From JAGWNR01 sp964565685 (lineage in GTDB: Bacteria; Patescibacteriota; Minisyncoccia; Phycocordibacterales; PALSA-1337): a DNA stretch of 64,000 nucleotides. The notes under the pieces were generated by a model. It searched no databases. It was not told where the DNA came from and worked only from the letters and a program-made list of their open reading frames with translations. A program made the translations under genes and the position numbers. The stretch spans positions 36,566-100,565 of the forward strand of contig CAZMFR010000002.1 in the NCBI GenBank assembly GCA_964565685.1, in the 5' to 3' direction. Shown here in pieces: positions 10,331 to 17,015 of this stretch. Positions within the stretch are counted from its first letter, which is position 1; the number at the start of each line of letters is the position of its first letter.

Positions 10331-11311
10331 TTCATCCACAAGTCTCTGGGCATTCTTGCTCAATTTTTTTGGCATTTGAACGTGAGTGACGACGAGCAGA
10401 TCTCCTCGCTTTTCATGAGCATTGCCGGTGAATGCGCCGCGAATCTCGTATGGCACGCCTTTGCCTTTTATTCGAAGTATCTCGCCATGGCTCGTACCAG
10501 CCGGGATCTTCAATTCGATAGTGCCGTCTACTTCCGGGTTTAGCGTCTTGATCTCGACTGTGCCGCCGGCGATAGCAGTAGTCAGCTTCACAGGCAAGTC
10601 CATTACGAGGTTGAAACCCTCTTTTCTGAAATTCGGGTGTTCCTCCACCCAAACGCGAACGATGAGATCGCCGGGAACGCCTTGCCTACCATCGGCTCCA
10701 TTCTCGCCCGGCTCGCCTTTGCCGGCCACTCGGAGCCCTTGACCGCTTTCTATCCCAGGAGGGATCTTGACCACCAGCTTTTCTCTGCGGCCGCCGATAG
10801 AGAGCTCTTTTTCCGTGCCGAAAATCGAGTCTTTAAAAGAGATCTGAACGTCTACCGTCACGTTCATGCCTTTTCTTGCGCGCCGCCTGCCGCCTCCGCC
10901 GCCAAAGAATTCACCGAACAAGTCGCCAAGATCGAATTCAAACGATTGGCCATTCTGACCGAATCCTTGGCCATTGAAACCGCCACCTTGAGTAAATTGG
11001 GAAAAATCAAAACCGCCAAATCCTTGACCCCCGTTGAAACCTTGAAAACCGCCTGCGCCGCTATATCCGCCTTGGCTATTGAAACCCGCGCCGCCAGGAC
11101 CTGCCGAACCGAATCTGTCATACTGCGCGCGTTTTGTATCATCTGATAGTATGGCGTATGCCTCGCTAGCTTCTTTGAATTTCTTGGCTGATTCCGGATT
11201 ATTTTTGTTCACGTCCGGATGGTATTTGTGGGCGAGCTTGTAGAAGGCCTTCTTCAGATCTTCTTTGCTTGCGCCTTTTTCGACGCCGAGAGTTTTGTAA
11301 TAATCTTTCAT
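10310..11311 (-). CDS. dnaJ: DnaJ-family co-chaperone, type B (no zinc-finger domain)
   Basis: 333 aa. Stimulates the ATPase of DnaK and delivers substrates. The J domain (1-70) has the HPD motif in YHPDVNK; a long Gly/Phe-rich linker follows (about 72-140), then two C-terminal beta-sandwich client-binding domains (about 145-325). The CxxCxGxG zinc repeats of canonical DnaJ are absent, making this a CbpA/DnaJB-type protein. It ends in TGA, which shows TGA is a stop here. The start overlaps the preceding 75-aa ORF by four bases (ATGA), implying translational coupling. dnaK lies about 1.6 kb upstream on the same strand but in a separate unit. Confidence 0.93.
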   Translation of the reverse strand: MKDYYKTLGVEKGASKEDLKKAFYKLAHKYHPDVNKNNPESAKKFKEASEAYAILSDDTKRAQYDRFGSAGPGGAGFNSQGGYSGAGGFQGFNGGQGFGGFDFSQFTQGGGFNGQGFGQNGQSFEFDLGDLFGEFFGGGGGRRRARKGMNVTVDVQISFKDSIFGTEKELSIGGRREKLVVKIPPGIESGQGLRVAGKGEPGENGADGRQGVPGDLIVRVWVEEHPNFRKEGFNLVMDLPVKLTTAIAGGTVEIKTLNPEVDGTIELKIPAGTSHGEILRIKGKGVPYEIRGAFTGNAHEKRGDLLVVTHVQMPKKLSKNAQRLVDELKGEGI

Positions 11312-11535
11312 GTTCTTAATCCCAAAGTCTTGTCTGTAGCTGATAAATCGATGCTATAAGCTTTTGCTATCGTACTCCTCCTAACATTCTTACCGCCTAT
11401 TGCAATCAATAAACGCGCTGACTCAATGGCAAACCAATCATTAATAGCCTTTTGCATCTCAGGTCTAGTTTGATACATATCTTCTGCCCGGATTCTTAAT
11501 TCTCCCAGTTGATTTAAATATTTTTTAGAATTCAT
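11308..11535 (-). CDS. Small hypothetical protein coupled to dnaJ
   Basis: 75 aa, MNSKKYLNQLGELRIRAEDM..., charged and probably helical, no signal or membrane segment, no family I recognise. Its stop overlaps the dnaJ start. A TATAAT at 11546-11551 lies ten bases upstream of the ATG, so it is the first gene of a two-gene unit with dnaJ. Coupling to dnaJ suggests, but does not prove, a link with chaperone function. Confidence 0.65.
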   Translation of the reverse strand: MNSKKYLNQLGELRIRAEDMYQTRPEMQKAINDWFAIESARLLIAIGGKNVRRSTIAKAYSIDLSATDKTLGLRT

Positions 11536-11572
11536 AGTTTTACAGATTATAAAATCGCTTTTAAATGGAATT

Positions 11573-11899
11573 CTATACCCCGAACAATTTCTTCAACCTC
11601 ACATCAACTTCAGCAAGCAAGGGCGACTCCAACATACCGAGCTCACCCATTACGATCCTTTTCTGCAAGGTGGCGATCTTGTCGACCTTTATGAGAGAAT
11701 CTCCCTTCAAACCGTTCTCCAGTGAATGGACGGCCTTGATCTCAAACTTGCCTGCTCTTTCCGCGACCCGCGATGATATGAAGCTTACGATGCAATCTTC
11801 ACCACCTTTGTTGTCATACAACACCAAAGCCGGCCTGACTTTTTGTCCCGATAAGTCCGTGAAGGGAAAAGGTATGAGCACGATGGTTCCTTTATGCAT
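11573..11899 (-). CDS. MazF/PemK-type endoribonuclease toxin
   Basis: 108 aa. The N-terminal GTIVLIPFPFTDLSGQKVRPALVL is the hallmark MazF/PemK start (beta-barrel with the conserved K-x-RPA). Members of this family cleave mRNA at short sequences. It overlaps the end of the upstream antitoxin gene by eight bases, the normal antitoxin-first order. The target sequence cannot be read from the protein. Confidence 0.87.
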   Translation of the reverse strand: MHKGTIVLIPFPFTDLSGQKVRPALVLYDNKGGEDCIVSFISSRVAERAGKFEIKAVHSLENGLKGDSLIKVDKIATLQKRIVMGELGMLESPLLAEVDVRLKKLFGV

Positions 11900-12143
11900 A
11901 TCTCTTTTTTAGATCTTTTAGCGAATAAAGTTCCGGTTCCTTGGCCAAGAAGTCGAAGCTGGCGGAATTGGCGTTCATATTGGTCATCTCGTCTAACCCG
12001 TCGTTTTCGGCGCTTGGAAATCTCATCAGAATGGCATCTATCGAATTGCGTCTGCCGATACCGAACATTTCCCCGCCGTATTTGACGCGATTGACGAGAC
12101 GGCTTATATTCTTGCGTGCATTGGTTGTGGTGATTATTTTCAT
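11892..12143 (-). CDS. Phd/YefM-like antitoxin
   Basis: 83 aa from MKIITTTNARKNISRLVNRV. The N-terminus has the Phd/YefM-type layout (IITTTNARKNISRL, then short strands ending GRRNSIDAILM), followed by a polar C-terminal tail likely to wrap the toxin. A longer frame to 12230 is rejected because it crosses the promoter and operator. The ATG lies nine bases after the -10 box. It is autoregulated if the inverted repeat at 12145-12161 is its operator. Confidence 0.75.
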   Translation of the reverse strand: MKIITTTNARKNISRLVNRVKYGGEMFGIGRRNSIDAILMRFPSAENDGLDEMTNMNANSASFDFLAKEPELYSLKDLKKRYA

Positions 12144-12144
12144 G

Positions 12145-12161
12145 ATGTACATATTGTACAT
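12145..12161. promoter_or_regulatory. Toxin-antitoxin operator palindrome
   Basis: ATGTACATATTGTACAT, two TGTACA boxes separated by TAT. It covers the -10 box of the antitoxin promoter, the usual place for TA autorepression. Confidence 0.6.
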
Positions 12162-12181
12162 AATCGCTATTTTAATTGCAA
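12153..12181 (-). promoter_or_regulatory. Toxin-antitoxin promoter
   Basis: Minus strand TTGCAA (12176-12181), 17 nt, TACAAT (12153-12158), overlapped by the palindrome. Its -35 is one base from the -35 of the divergent promoter at 12183. Confidence 0.65.
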
Positions 12182-12182
12182 C

Positions 12183-12211
12183 TTGACACCTCCCCCATTC
12201 CATGCTAACCT
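12183..12211 (+). promoter_or_regulatory. Divergent promoter for the 12322 ORF
   Basis: TTGACA, 17 nt, TGC-TAACCT. Sequence around and after the -10 (TGCTAAYCT then TTTTCAGT) matches the promoter at 14856-14884. The transcribed leader holds the hairpin CATGCC-GTGC-GGCATG inside CTCGCA/TGCGAG. Confidence 0.6.
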
Positions 12212-12321
12212 CTTTTTCAGTCACTCGCAATCGCTTGTTTACATGCCGTGCGGCATGGGCGAGGGTGCGAGAGTTGTTTGAAACTTTGGCTCTTGGAAGG
12301 AAGCCATGGCATTTTACTCGA

Positions 12322-12564
12322 ATGCCTCAACCTCACCAAATGCTTCGTGTTCTTAAAGAATTAAAGAAAGAAAAGTGCGATAGTTTTGGAGTTGTTCTTA
12401 AGAGTGGAACTCGACTTAGATTTACCAGGGTCTGTTCAATCTGGAAGGAACGTCGCAAATACTTTGTCCAATTCCATGGACTTCGAATTGATCAGACGGA
12501 TGGAGAAAAGCATGGTCACTCTTTTTTCACCGTGAATATTGATGACATTCTTGAAATCCAATGA
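12322..12564 (+). CDS. Small hypothetical protein
   Basis: 80 aa from MPQPHQMLRVLKELKKEK. The frame stays open back to an ATG at 12202, but that ATG lies inside the promoter, so a later start is needed; 12322 is the first in-frame ATG in the transcript and has no good Shine-Dalgarno. The predicted protein is basic, alternates strand-like segments (FGVVLKSGTRLRF, KYFVQFHGLRI) and ends FTVNIDDILEIQ, suggesting a small beta-rich fold. No family recognised. A strong terminator follows immediately, supporting a real transcription unit. Confidence 0.5.
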   Translation: MPQPHQMLRVLKELKKEKCDSFGVVLKSGTRLRFTRVCSIWKERRKYFVQFHGLRIDQTDGEKHGHSFFTVNIDDILEIQ

Positions 12565-12571
12565 TTCCCAA

Positions 12572-12625
12572 GACCCTCGTTGACTCCCCCGAAAATTCGG
12601 GAGAGCTGACGAGGGTCCTTTTTTG
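12572..12625 (+). terminator. Intrinsic terminator
   Basis: GACCCTCGT ... ACGAGGGTC outer stem with an inner CTCCC/GGGAG stem, followed by a T run at 12619-12624. Confidence 0.85.
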
Positions 12626-12626
12626 T

Positions 12627-12824
12627 TTACTTCTTTTTTCCTTGATCCCCAGAGTTCTTTAGATCTGCTGGTTGTAATGGACTCTGAATTCCATGCGACC
12701 ATTTAGCATCAATCTTACGAGAATTCTTTTCAAATTCTTCTATATTGTAGTTGATTGACATTGATAATTGTTTCATATGCTCAGGTGTTAACGCATAAGC
12801 AACTTGTTTATCACCAAGATTCAT
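12627..12824 (-). CDS. Small protein resembling DUF3467 (5' end disrupted?)
   Basis: 65 aa from MNLGDKQVAYALTPEHMKQL. The pattern (short strand, then a TPEHMKQLSMSINYNIEEFEK helix) recalls DUF3467 proteins; this is a weak recognition. Codons upstream of 12824 stay open and look coding (FCPSTIIARSSDAFVLI) for 28 codons, back to ATG-AAT-TGA at 12917, so the natural start may be separated from the body by a stop. Either 12824 is used, or the gene is a fresh pseudogene, or there is a sequence error. Confidence 0.5.
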   Translation of the reverse strand: MNLGDKQVAYALTPEHMKQLSMSINYNIEEFEKNSRKIDAKWSHGIQSPLQPADLKNSGDQGKKK

Positions 12825-12944
12825 AATCAGAACAAATGCGTCACTTGATCGTGCAATGATTGTACTCGGACAAAAGTCTTTATGAAGTTGATCCAGATTA
12901 ATTGTGGTTCAATTCATAGTTCTAAATTAAGTTTGTAATATTTA

Positions 12945-14843
12945 CTATTTCTTCTCCTTAAACTCAGCGTCCTTCACATTATCTGCGCCGCCATCGTTCG
13001 GCGGAGTTTGGCCGCCTTGAGGACCACCCTGCGGCGCCTCCTGTTTCATATATTGCCCAATCTTCTGTATCTCATCCGACAGCGCAGTCGTAGAGGCCTT
13101 GATAGCCGCCAAATCTGGCGTAGCGCTATCCTTCACACGCTTGAGGTCAGCGATCTTGTCTTCAATAGACTTGCGTAGATCTGCCGGCACTTTCTCGCCC
13201 GCCTCTTTCAAAGCTTTTTCGGCGGTATAGGCGAGCTGTTCGGCGATATTTTTTGCCTCAACGGCGTCTTTCTTTGCCGCGTCAGCAGAAGCGTTCAGTT
13301 CCGCGTCTTTCTTCATCTTCTCCACTTCTTCTTTGGACAAGCCCGAGGAAGCCGTTATCTTTATCGAATTCGACTTCCCTGTTGCTTTATCCTTGGCACT
13401 GACGTTCAAGATGCCGTTTGCGTCGATATCGAATGTCACTTCAATTTGAGGCATTCCTCGCGGCGCAGGAGATATGCCTCCGAGGTTGAATTGGCCGAGA
13501 GACTTGTTGTCGCTAGCCAATGGACGCTCGCCCTGAGTGATGTGAATGGTCACTTCCGTCTGATTGTCAGCGGCAGTCGAGAATACCTGCGAGCGCTGGG
13601 TCGGCACAGTCGTATTCTTTTCAATGAGTTTCGTTGCAACGCCACCCATCGTTTCAATACCCAGAGAAAGAGGAATAACATCGAGCAAGAGCACATCATG
13701 CACGTCTCCGCCTAGAATTCCGCCCTGAATGGCCGCGCCGACTGCGACCACTTCATCAGGATTGACGCTCATATTCGGCTCCTTGCCAAAGTATGCTTTG
13801 ACCGCGGCCTGGATAGCCGGCATGCGTGTCTGACCGCCGACAAGGACGACTTCATTGAGCTGACCTACCTTGAAGGGCGAAGCATCCATGGCCCTCTTCG
13901 TGATCATCATTGCGCGGTCAATGAATTCGGCGCAAAGATTTTCCAACTGTGCGCGGGTAAAGGTGACAAGCAAATGCTTCGGTCCATCCGCGCCGCTCGT
14001 GATGAACGGGATGTTTATTTCGGTCTGCATAGCTGTCGACAGCTCAATCTTTGCTTTCTCCGCCGCTTCGTCTAGGCGCTGGAGAGCCAGAGCGTCCTTC
14101 TTGAGATCGACGCCATTCTCTTTCATGAATGTGTCTGCGAGCCAATTGACGATCTTTGCGTCAATGTCACGACCGCCGAGGTGGCTGTCGCCGTCGGTGG
14201 ATTTGACTTCGATGGTATCTTCGGCCACGTTGAGCACGCTGATGTCGAATGTTCCGCCGCCGAAGTCGAACACTGCGATCTTCTCATCCTTCTTCTTGTT
14301 GAAGCCGTAGGCCAATGCAGCTGCCGTCGGCTCATTGATGATGCGCTTCACATCGAGTCCGGCTATCTGTCCGGCGTCTTTCGTTGCCTGACGTTGGCTG
14401 TCGTTAAAGTAAGCCGGCACAGTTATGACTGCCTCCGTTATCTTTTCTCCGAGACGCGTTTCTGCGTCTGTCTTCAGCTTTTGCAAGATCATGGCGCTGA
14501 CCTCCTCCGGGCGCATCCACTTGCCGGCCATGTTAACTTCTATGCCGCCCGAGGCAGATTTCCTCGTCTCGAATGGCACGTTCTTTATATCTTTCTGCAC
14601 TCCCGGATCGTCATAGGTGTGGCCCATGAAGCGCTTGATCTGGAATATGGTGTTCTTTGGGTTCGTCACTGCCTGCCTCTTTGCAAGCAAGCCGACGAGC
14701 CGTTCGCCTGTTTTAGATTGGGCGACAATCGAAGGTGTTGTACGCGCACCTTCAGCGTTTTCTAAGACTTTCGGCGTGCCCGCTTCCATCACGGCTACTG
14801 CCGAAAAAGTCGTTCCGAGGTCGATTCCGATGATTTTGGACAT
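12945..14843 (-). CDS. dnaK: Chaperone protein DnaK (Hsp70)
   Basis: 632 aa, normal length. ATP-driven folding chaperone of the cytosol. The N-terminus IIGIDLGTTFSAVAV is the phosphate-1 loop; the second signature is DFGGGTFDISVL and the third VVLVGGQTRMPAIQ. The interdomain linker is DVLLLDVIPLSLGIETMGG, the substrate-binding domain contains NGILNVSAKDKATGK, and a helical lid with a Gly/Gln/Pro-rich tail ends DAEFKEKK. It is alone in its unit; dnaJ (10310) and grpE (17796) are close by on the same strand. No CIRCE element is visible upstream. Confidence 0.98.
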   Translation of the reverse strand: MSKIIGIDLGTTFSAVAVMEAGTPKVLENAEGARTTPSIVAQSKTGERLVGLLAKRQAVTNPKNTIFQIKRFMGHTYDDPGVQKDIKNVPFETRKSASGGIEVNMAGKWMRPEEVSAMILQKLKTDAETRLGEKITEAVITVPAYFNDSQRQATKDAGQIAGLDVKRIINEPTAAALAYGFNKKKDEKIAVFDFGGGTFDISVLNVAEDTIEVKSTDGDSHLGGRDIDAKIVNWLADTFMKENGVDLKKDALALQRLDEAAEKAKIELSTAMQTEINIPFITSGADGPKHLLVTFTRAQLENLCAEFIDRAMMITKRAMDASPFKVGQLNEVVLVGGQTRMPAIQAAVKAYFGKEPNMSVNPDEVVAVGAAIQGGILGGDVHDVLLLDVIPLSLGIETMGGVATKLIEKNTTVPTQRSQVFSTAADNQTEVTIHITQGERPLASDNKSLGQFNLGGISPAPRGMPQIEVTFDIDANGILNVSAKDKATGKSNSIKITASSGLSKEEVEKMKKDAELNASADAAKKDAVEAKNIAEQLAYTAEKALKEAGEKVPADLRKSIEDKIADLKRVKDSATPDLAAIKASTTALSDEIQKIGQYMKQEAPQGGPQGGQTPPNDGGADNVKDAEFKEKK

Positions 14844-14855
14844 GATTTTTTATAT

Positions 14856-14884
14856 TTGACAATTAATGGGTAATATGCTAATCT
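14856..14884 (+). promoter_or_regulatory. Promoter of the small membrane protein pair
   Basis: TTGACA, 17 nt, TGC-TAATCT (extended -10). Confidence 0.7.
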
Positions 14885-14899
14885 ATTTTCAGTTTTAGT

Positions 14900-14948
14900 A
14901 ACCTTAACAATTTGCTCATTTGACCAAGCATCGCTTGGAGGTTAGAGC
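14900..14948 (+). ncRNA. Conserved pseudoknot-like 5' leader, copy A
   Basis: AACCT, then GCTC, then hairpin CCAAGC-ATC-GCTTGG, then AGGTT-A-GAGC. AACCT can pair with AGGTT and GCTC with GAGC in crossing order, giving an H-type pseudoknot around the hairpin. Nearly identical to 15692-15741, the leader of another small membrane protein gene. It may be a cis-regulatory RNA; ligand unknown. Confidence 0.55.
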
Positions 14949-14964
14949 ATTGGAGAACTTTGAT

Positions 14965-15195
14965 ATGAACAAACAACGAATATTTGTGGCATTGACGTTA
15001 ATCGCACTGGGAATGGGTTTGATGGAGGTGTTTGTATTACTACAATCCAATCACTTTCTTATTTCCCTAATCCCTTTGGCCGCCGGACTTTTCTTCTTCT
15101 GGTCTGGACTTGACGGCATGGGACTTAGAGGATTAATCGTCAACACGGTCTTTAACTACATATACCGGCGAAGAGTGAAGAAGTTTGGCCGGTAA
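14965..15195 (+). CDS. Small two-TM membrane protein
   Basis: 76 aa from MNKQRIFVALTLIALGMGL. Two hydrophobic segments (about 6-26 and 32-50) and a basic tail YIYRRRVKKFGR facing the cytosol by the positive-inside rule. The start at 14965 has GGAG nine bases upstream; the longer frame from 14920 would begin inside the conserved leader and is rejected. No family recognised. It is followed after 32 bases by another small membrane protein, probably in one operon. Confidence 0.65.
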   Translation: MNKQRIFVALTLIALGMGLMEVFVLLQSNHFLISLIPLAAGLFFFWSGLDGMGLRGLIVNTVFNYIYRRRVKKFGR

Positions 15196-15227
15196 CAACA
15201 ATCAAATCAACAAATCGAAAGGAAGTT

Positions 15228-15416
15228 ATGAAGCTATTCATTGCAATTGGAATTGAGTTCGCGATTATAGCCGGACTCCTTGGAACCCCTAACCTTCAAA
15301 TCAGTTTTGACCTTGTAGCAGGAGCAATCTTTGGATTCACTTCTTGCTACATCGTCCTCAAGGTTCCACGGGCAGTCAAGGATTTTCTGACAATTAAATG
15401 GCCGAAGGCCGATTAA
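15228..15416 (+). CDS. Small membrane protein
   Basis: 62 aa, MKLFIAIGIEFAIIAGLLG..., two hydrophobic segments (about 2-20 and 27-47) and a basic C-terminus. A good AAGGAAG ribosome site stands six bases before the ATG. Second gene of the unit that starts with the structured leader at 14900; a terminator follows directly. Function unknown. Confidence 0.65.
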   Translation: MKLFIAIGIEFAIIAGLLGTPNLQISFDLVAGAIFGFTSCYIVLKVPRAVKDFLTIKWPKAD

Positions 15417-15419
15417 TTT

Positions 15420-15475
15420 GCCCTCACCGCTCACGAAAGCCGTTCCTATGGCTCTTCGTAGGGCGGTTTTTCTTT
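15420..15475 (+). terminator. Intrinsic terminator
   Basis: GCCCT ... AGGGC outer stem, inner CGAAAGCC/GGCTCTTCG stem with mismatch, then TTTTTCTTTTTT. Confidence 0.75.
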
Positions 15476-15547
15476 TTTCCTTCCTTTTTAATGAACAACT
15501 TTTATTTGCGGCTCAAATGGTGGAAATGAGCCGCAACGCTACTTCAC

Positions 15548-15602
15548 CTCCACTATATTCGCCGGGCTCCTCTCGTTTCCAGAGGTCGGACCTCTGGATT
15601 TA
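15548..15602. repeat. Dispersed repeat: DUF167 gene tail plus palindrome, copy 1
   Basis: About 55 nt nearly identical to 16199-16253. It contains the 21-nt palindrome with arms TCCAGAGGTC/GACCTCTGGA (15578-15598) next to sequence that on the minus strand matches the end of the DUF167 coding region (SPAKIVEV). The 15417-15761 interval has no gene: it holds the terminator, this repeat, the promoter and leader B. Confidence 0.85.
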
Positions 15603-15650
15603 CTTCCACTATCTTCCTTCGCCGGACTTTGATGTAGGTCTATCATTCGC

Positions 15651-15679
15651 TTGACAATTAACTAATAATTCGTTACTAT
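15651..15679 (+). promoter_or_regulatory. Promoter of the 15762 gene
   Basis: TTGACA, 17 nt, TACTAT. Confidence 0.75.
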
Positions 15680-15691
15680 GCTATGCAGTTG

Positions 15692-15741
15692 AACCTTAAC
15701 AAATTTGCTCATTTGACCAAGCGCTGCTTGGAGGTTAGAGC
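15692..15741 (+). ncRNA. Conserved pseudoknot-like 5' leader, copy B
   Basis: Nearly identical to 14900-14948. The hairpin loop differs (GCT instead of ATC) while both arms and all pairing segments (AACCT/AGGTT, GCTC/GAGC) are kept, which supports the structure. Confidence 0.55.
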
Positions 15742-15761
15742 GATAAAGTTAGAGGAAAATT

Positions 15762-15956
15762 ATGCCACCTGGATACGGACCAAATTACAGACCACCGGAT
15801 TGGGATAAATGGGACGGTACCGATTATTTATGTATTATTTTTTTTGTTTTACTCTTCAGTGCCATCATCACCTTTATTATCTTATCGGAGTCCAATGAGA
15901 ATGATACTAGGATTAACACTACAATCGAAATTTATACTAATAATCCAACTAAATAA
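15762..15956 (+). CDS. Small single-TM protein
   Basis: 64 aa, MPPGYGPNYRPPDWDKWDGT, Pro/Trp/Tyr-rich N-terminus, one hydrophobic helix (about 23-42, LCIIFFVLLFSAIITFIIL), polar tail. A strong AGAGG ribosome site lies eight bases upstream. It shares promoter type and structured leader with the 14965 gene, so the two are probably co-regulated paralog-like units although the proteins are not similar. Function unknown. Confidence 0.65.
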   Translation: MPPGYGPNYRPPDWDKWDGTDYLCIIFFVLLFSAIITFIILSESNENDTRINTTIEIYTNNPTK

Positions 15957-16081
15957 GACTAAAAAAATATATAATTTCACGACGGCCGCTAGCAATAGTT
16001 GGTCGCCTTTTCTTTTCCCAACTTTTTAATGAGCAATTTTACTCTGGTGCGACCTGGAGTGTCGGTATGCTTTTTTCTTGC

Positions 16082-16111
16082 ATGTTTACAATGTATATAC
16101 ATTGTAAACAT
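16082..16111. repeat. Perfect 30-bp palindrome
   Basis: Arms ATGTTTACAATGTAT / ATACATTGTAAACAT with no spacer and no mismatch. It lies in a gene-free interval (15957-16250). Probably an operator or cruciform-forming site; no adjacent promoter is obvious. Confidence 0.9.
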
Positions 16112-16198
16112 CGATAAAAAGAGCATATACCTACCCCACCTAGAAATATTCAAGCGTTTTCCGAAGGATGCCTCGTTAAAGGTCTACCCTTCAACAAT

Positions 16199-16253
16199 CT
16201 CCACTATCTTCGCCGGGCTCCTCTCGTTTCCAGAGGTCGGACCTCTGGATTTA
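16199..16253. repeat. Dispersed repeat, copy 2, overlapping the DUF167 stop codon
   Basis: Second copy of the 15548-15602 repeat with the palindrome at 16229-16249. A third, partial copy (TCCACTATCTTCGCCGGGCT) is the coding 3' end of the DUF167 gene at 16261-16280. Confidence 0.85.
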
Positions 16254-16463
16254 GCTAACTTCCACTATCTTCGCCGGGCTTCTCTGGCCTTTCACCAACT
16301 TGACCGAACTGTTTGGATAGAGCGAATGCATGATTTCGAGGATCCTTTTGTTGGCCATATTCCGTTCAGCTTCTTCTTTGACGGAAATCAAGTAGAGATC
16401 GTCCGACTTTTTCTCCACTTTTTCCTTTTTCGAGCCAGCGGTTACTTTTATTTTAATGAGCAT
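16251..16463 (-). CDS. DUF167 (YggU-like) family protein
   Basis: 70 aa from MLIKIKVTAGSKKEKVEK. It matches the DUF167 pattern: KIKVTAGSKKE at the start, a KEEAERNMANKRILEIM helix, and the terminal VKLVKGQRSPAKIVEV (family form V-x-G-x-x-S-x-x-K). Small alpha/beta protein of unknown biochemical role. The ATG at 16463 is preferred over an upstream ATG at 16484 because the family begins at this point. Its 3' end has been duplicated downstream (see repeats). Confidence 0.8.
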   Translation of the reverse strand: MLIKIKVTAGSKKEKVEKKSDDLYLISVKEEAERNMANKRILEIMHSLYPNSSVKLVKGQRSPAKIVEVS

Positions 16464-16473
16464 AATAATAAGT

Positions 16474-16570
16474 GCAAAATGCAAAAGTCAAAGCGCAAAA
16501 CTAGAATTCAAAGTCCAAAATTTTTGCAGTTTCAGCTTTACTTTTGCACTTTGCATTTTGAACTTTGAGT
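16474..16570. repeat. Low-complexity GCAAAAGTCAAAG-type inverted segment
   Basis: AGTGCAAAATGCAAAAGTC ... ACTTTTGCACTTTGCATTTTG forms a long imperfect inverted repeat rich in AAAGTC/AAAATGC words. The same words are found as in-frame insertions in rpoC, trmD and tgt. Confidence 0.6.
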
Positions 16571-16921
16571 TTATAGAGACGGCGCGCGCGTCGGTTGGCT
16601 CATGAAAAATTCGAGCGATGAATAATATGGAGATGCGACGCGTGACCAAGATCGGATCTTGGTATCGACGATTTTGGTGATAGATTTTACGGCTGGAAGA
16701 CAGAGCTTTGTCCAAGGGCTACCCTTGGAAACACGACCTGGCAAACGGGCTGATTTTATTGTTTCTATAGGTTGGGCGGAAACTATCTGACCCCGCACTT
16801 CCCCATCGACGAGCGAGACTAGAAACAATACGCGGAACTGCTGACCAGCGCGATCGGTCAAGACTTTTTCTATGAAGCGGGATTGGAGATTAGGAGTGAG
16901 CATAGCCGATATTAATGGCAT
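16571..16921 (-). CDS. Hypothetical protein containing a palindromic repeat
   Basis: 116 aa, MPLISAMLTPNLQSRFIEKVLT... to FFMSQPTRAPSL. The N-terminal half has strand-like segments (FRVLFLVSLVDGEVRGQIVSAQPIE) suggestive of a small beta fold; the C-terminal half is basic. The dispersed palindrome at 16711-16729 lies inside the frame and is translated as KGSPW. No family identified. With no ribosome site and a repeat inside, it may be a real small protein altered by insertion; moderate support only. Confidence 0.45.
   Translation of the reverse strand: MPLISAMLTPNLQSRFIEKVLTDRAGQQFRVLFLVSLVDGEVRGQIVSAQPIETIKSARLPGRVSKGSPWTKLCLPAVKSITKIVDTKIRSWSRVASPYYSSLEFFMSQPTRAPSL
16711..16729. repeat. Dispersed palindrome (CCAAGGG-CTA-CCCTTGG)
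   Basis: TCCAAGGG-CTA-CCCTTGGA. Same core as 44035, 53744 and 56021. Confidence 0.85.
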
Positions 16922-16952
16922 TATTATAGCAAAAATATTTTGAAAATCAAGT

Positions 16953-16992
16953 TACATAGGTGCGACCTACGTACGCAGGATAGACCTACGTA
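16953..16992. repeat. Two adjacent AGGT-NNN-ACCT palindromes
   Basis: TACATAGGT-GCG-ACCTACGTA (16953-16973) and TACGCAGG-ATAGA-CCTACGTA (16972-16992), each with one arm mismatch. Located just upstream of the 17016 promoter. Confidence 0.65.
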
Positions 16993-17003
16993 AATAATCT
17001 TGC

Positions 17004-17009
17004 TATAAT
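17004..17009 (+). promoter_or_regulatory. Extended -10 (TGC-TATAAT) of the 17016 gene
   Basis: TATAAT followed by six bases and ATG at 17016; the transcript should start at the ATG. Confidence 0.6.
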
Positions 17010-17015
17010 ATGCAC

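Noticed and set aside
12202..12321. Upstream extension of the 12322 ORF
   Set aside because: The 12202 ATG lies inside the promoter, so these codons cannot be the start of the transcript.
12915..12917. TGA read as an amino acid (recoded genetic code)
   Set aside because: dnaJ and other genes end at TGA and Trp is TGG throughout; a recoded code would fuse neighbouring genes.
14844..14860. CIRCE operator for HrcA upstream of dnaK
   Set aside because: No TTAGCACTC-N9-GAGTGCTAA or close relative is present.
15999..16568. 189-codon plus-strand ORF
   Set aside because: Crosses the perfect palindrome and the dispersed repeats and is antisense to DUF167.
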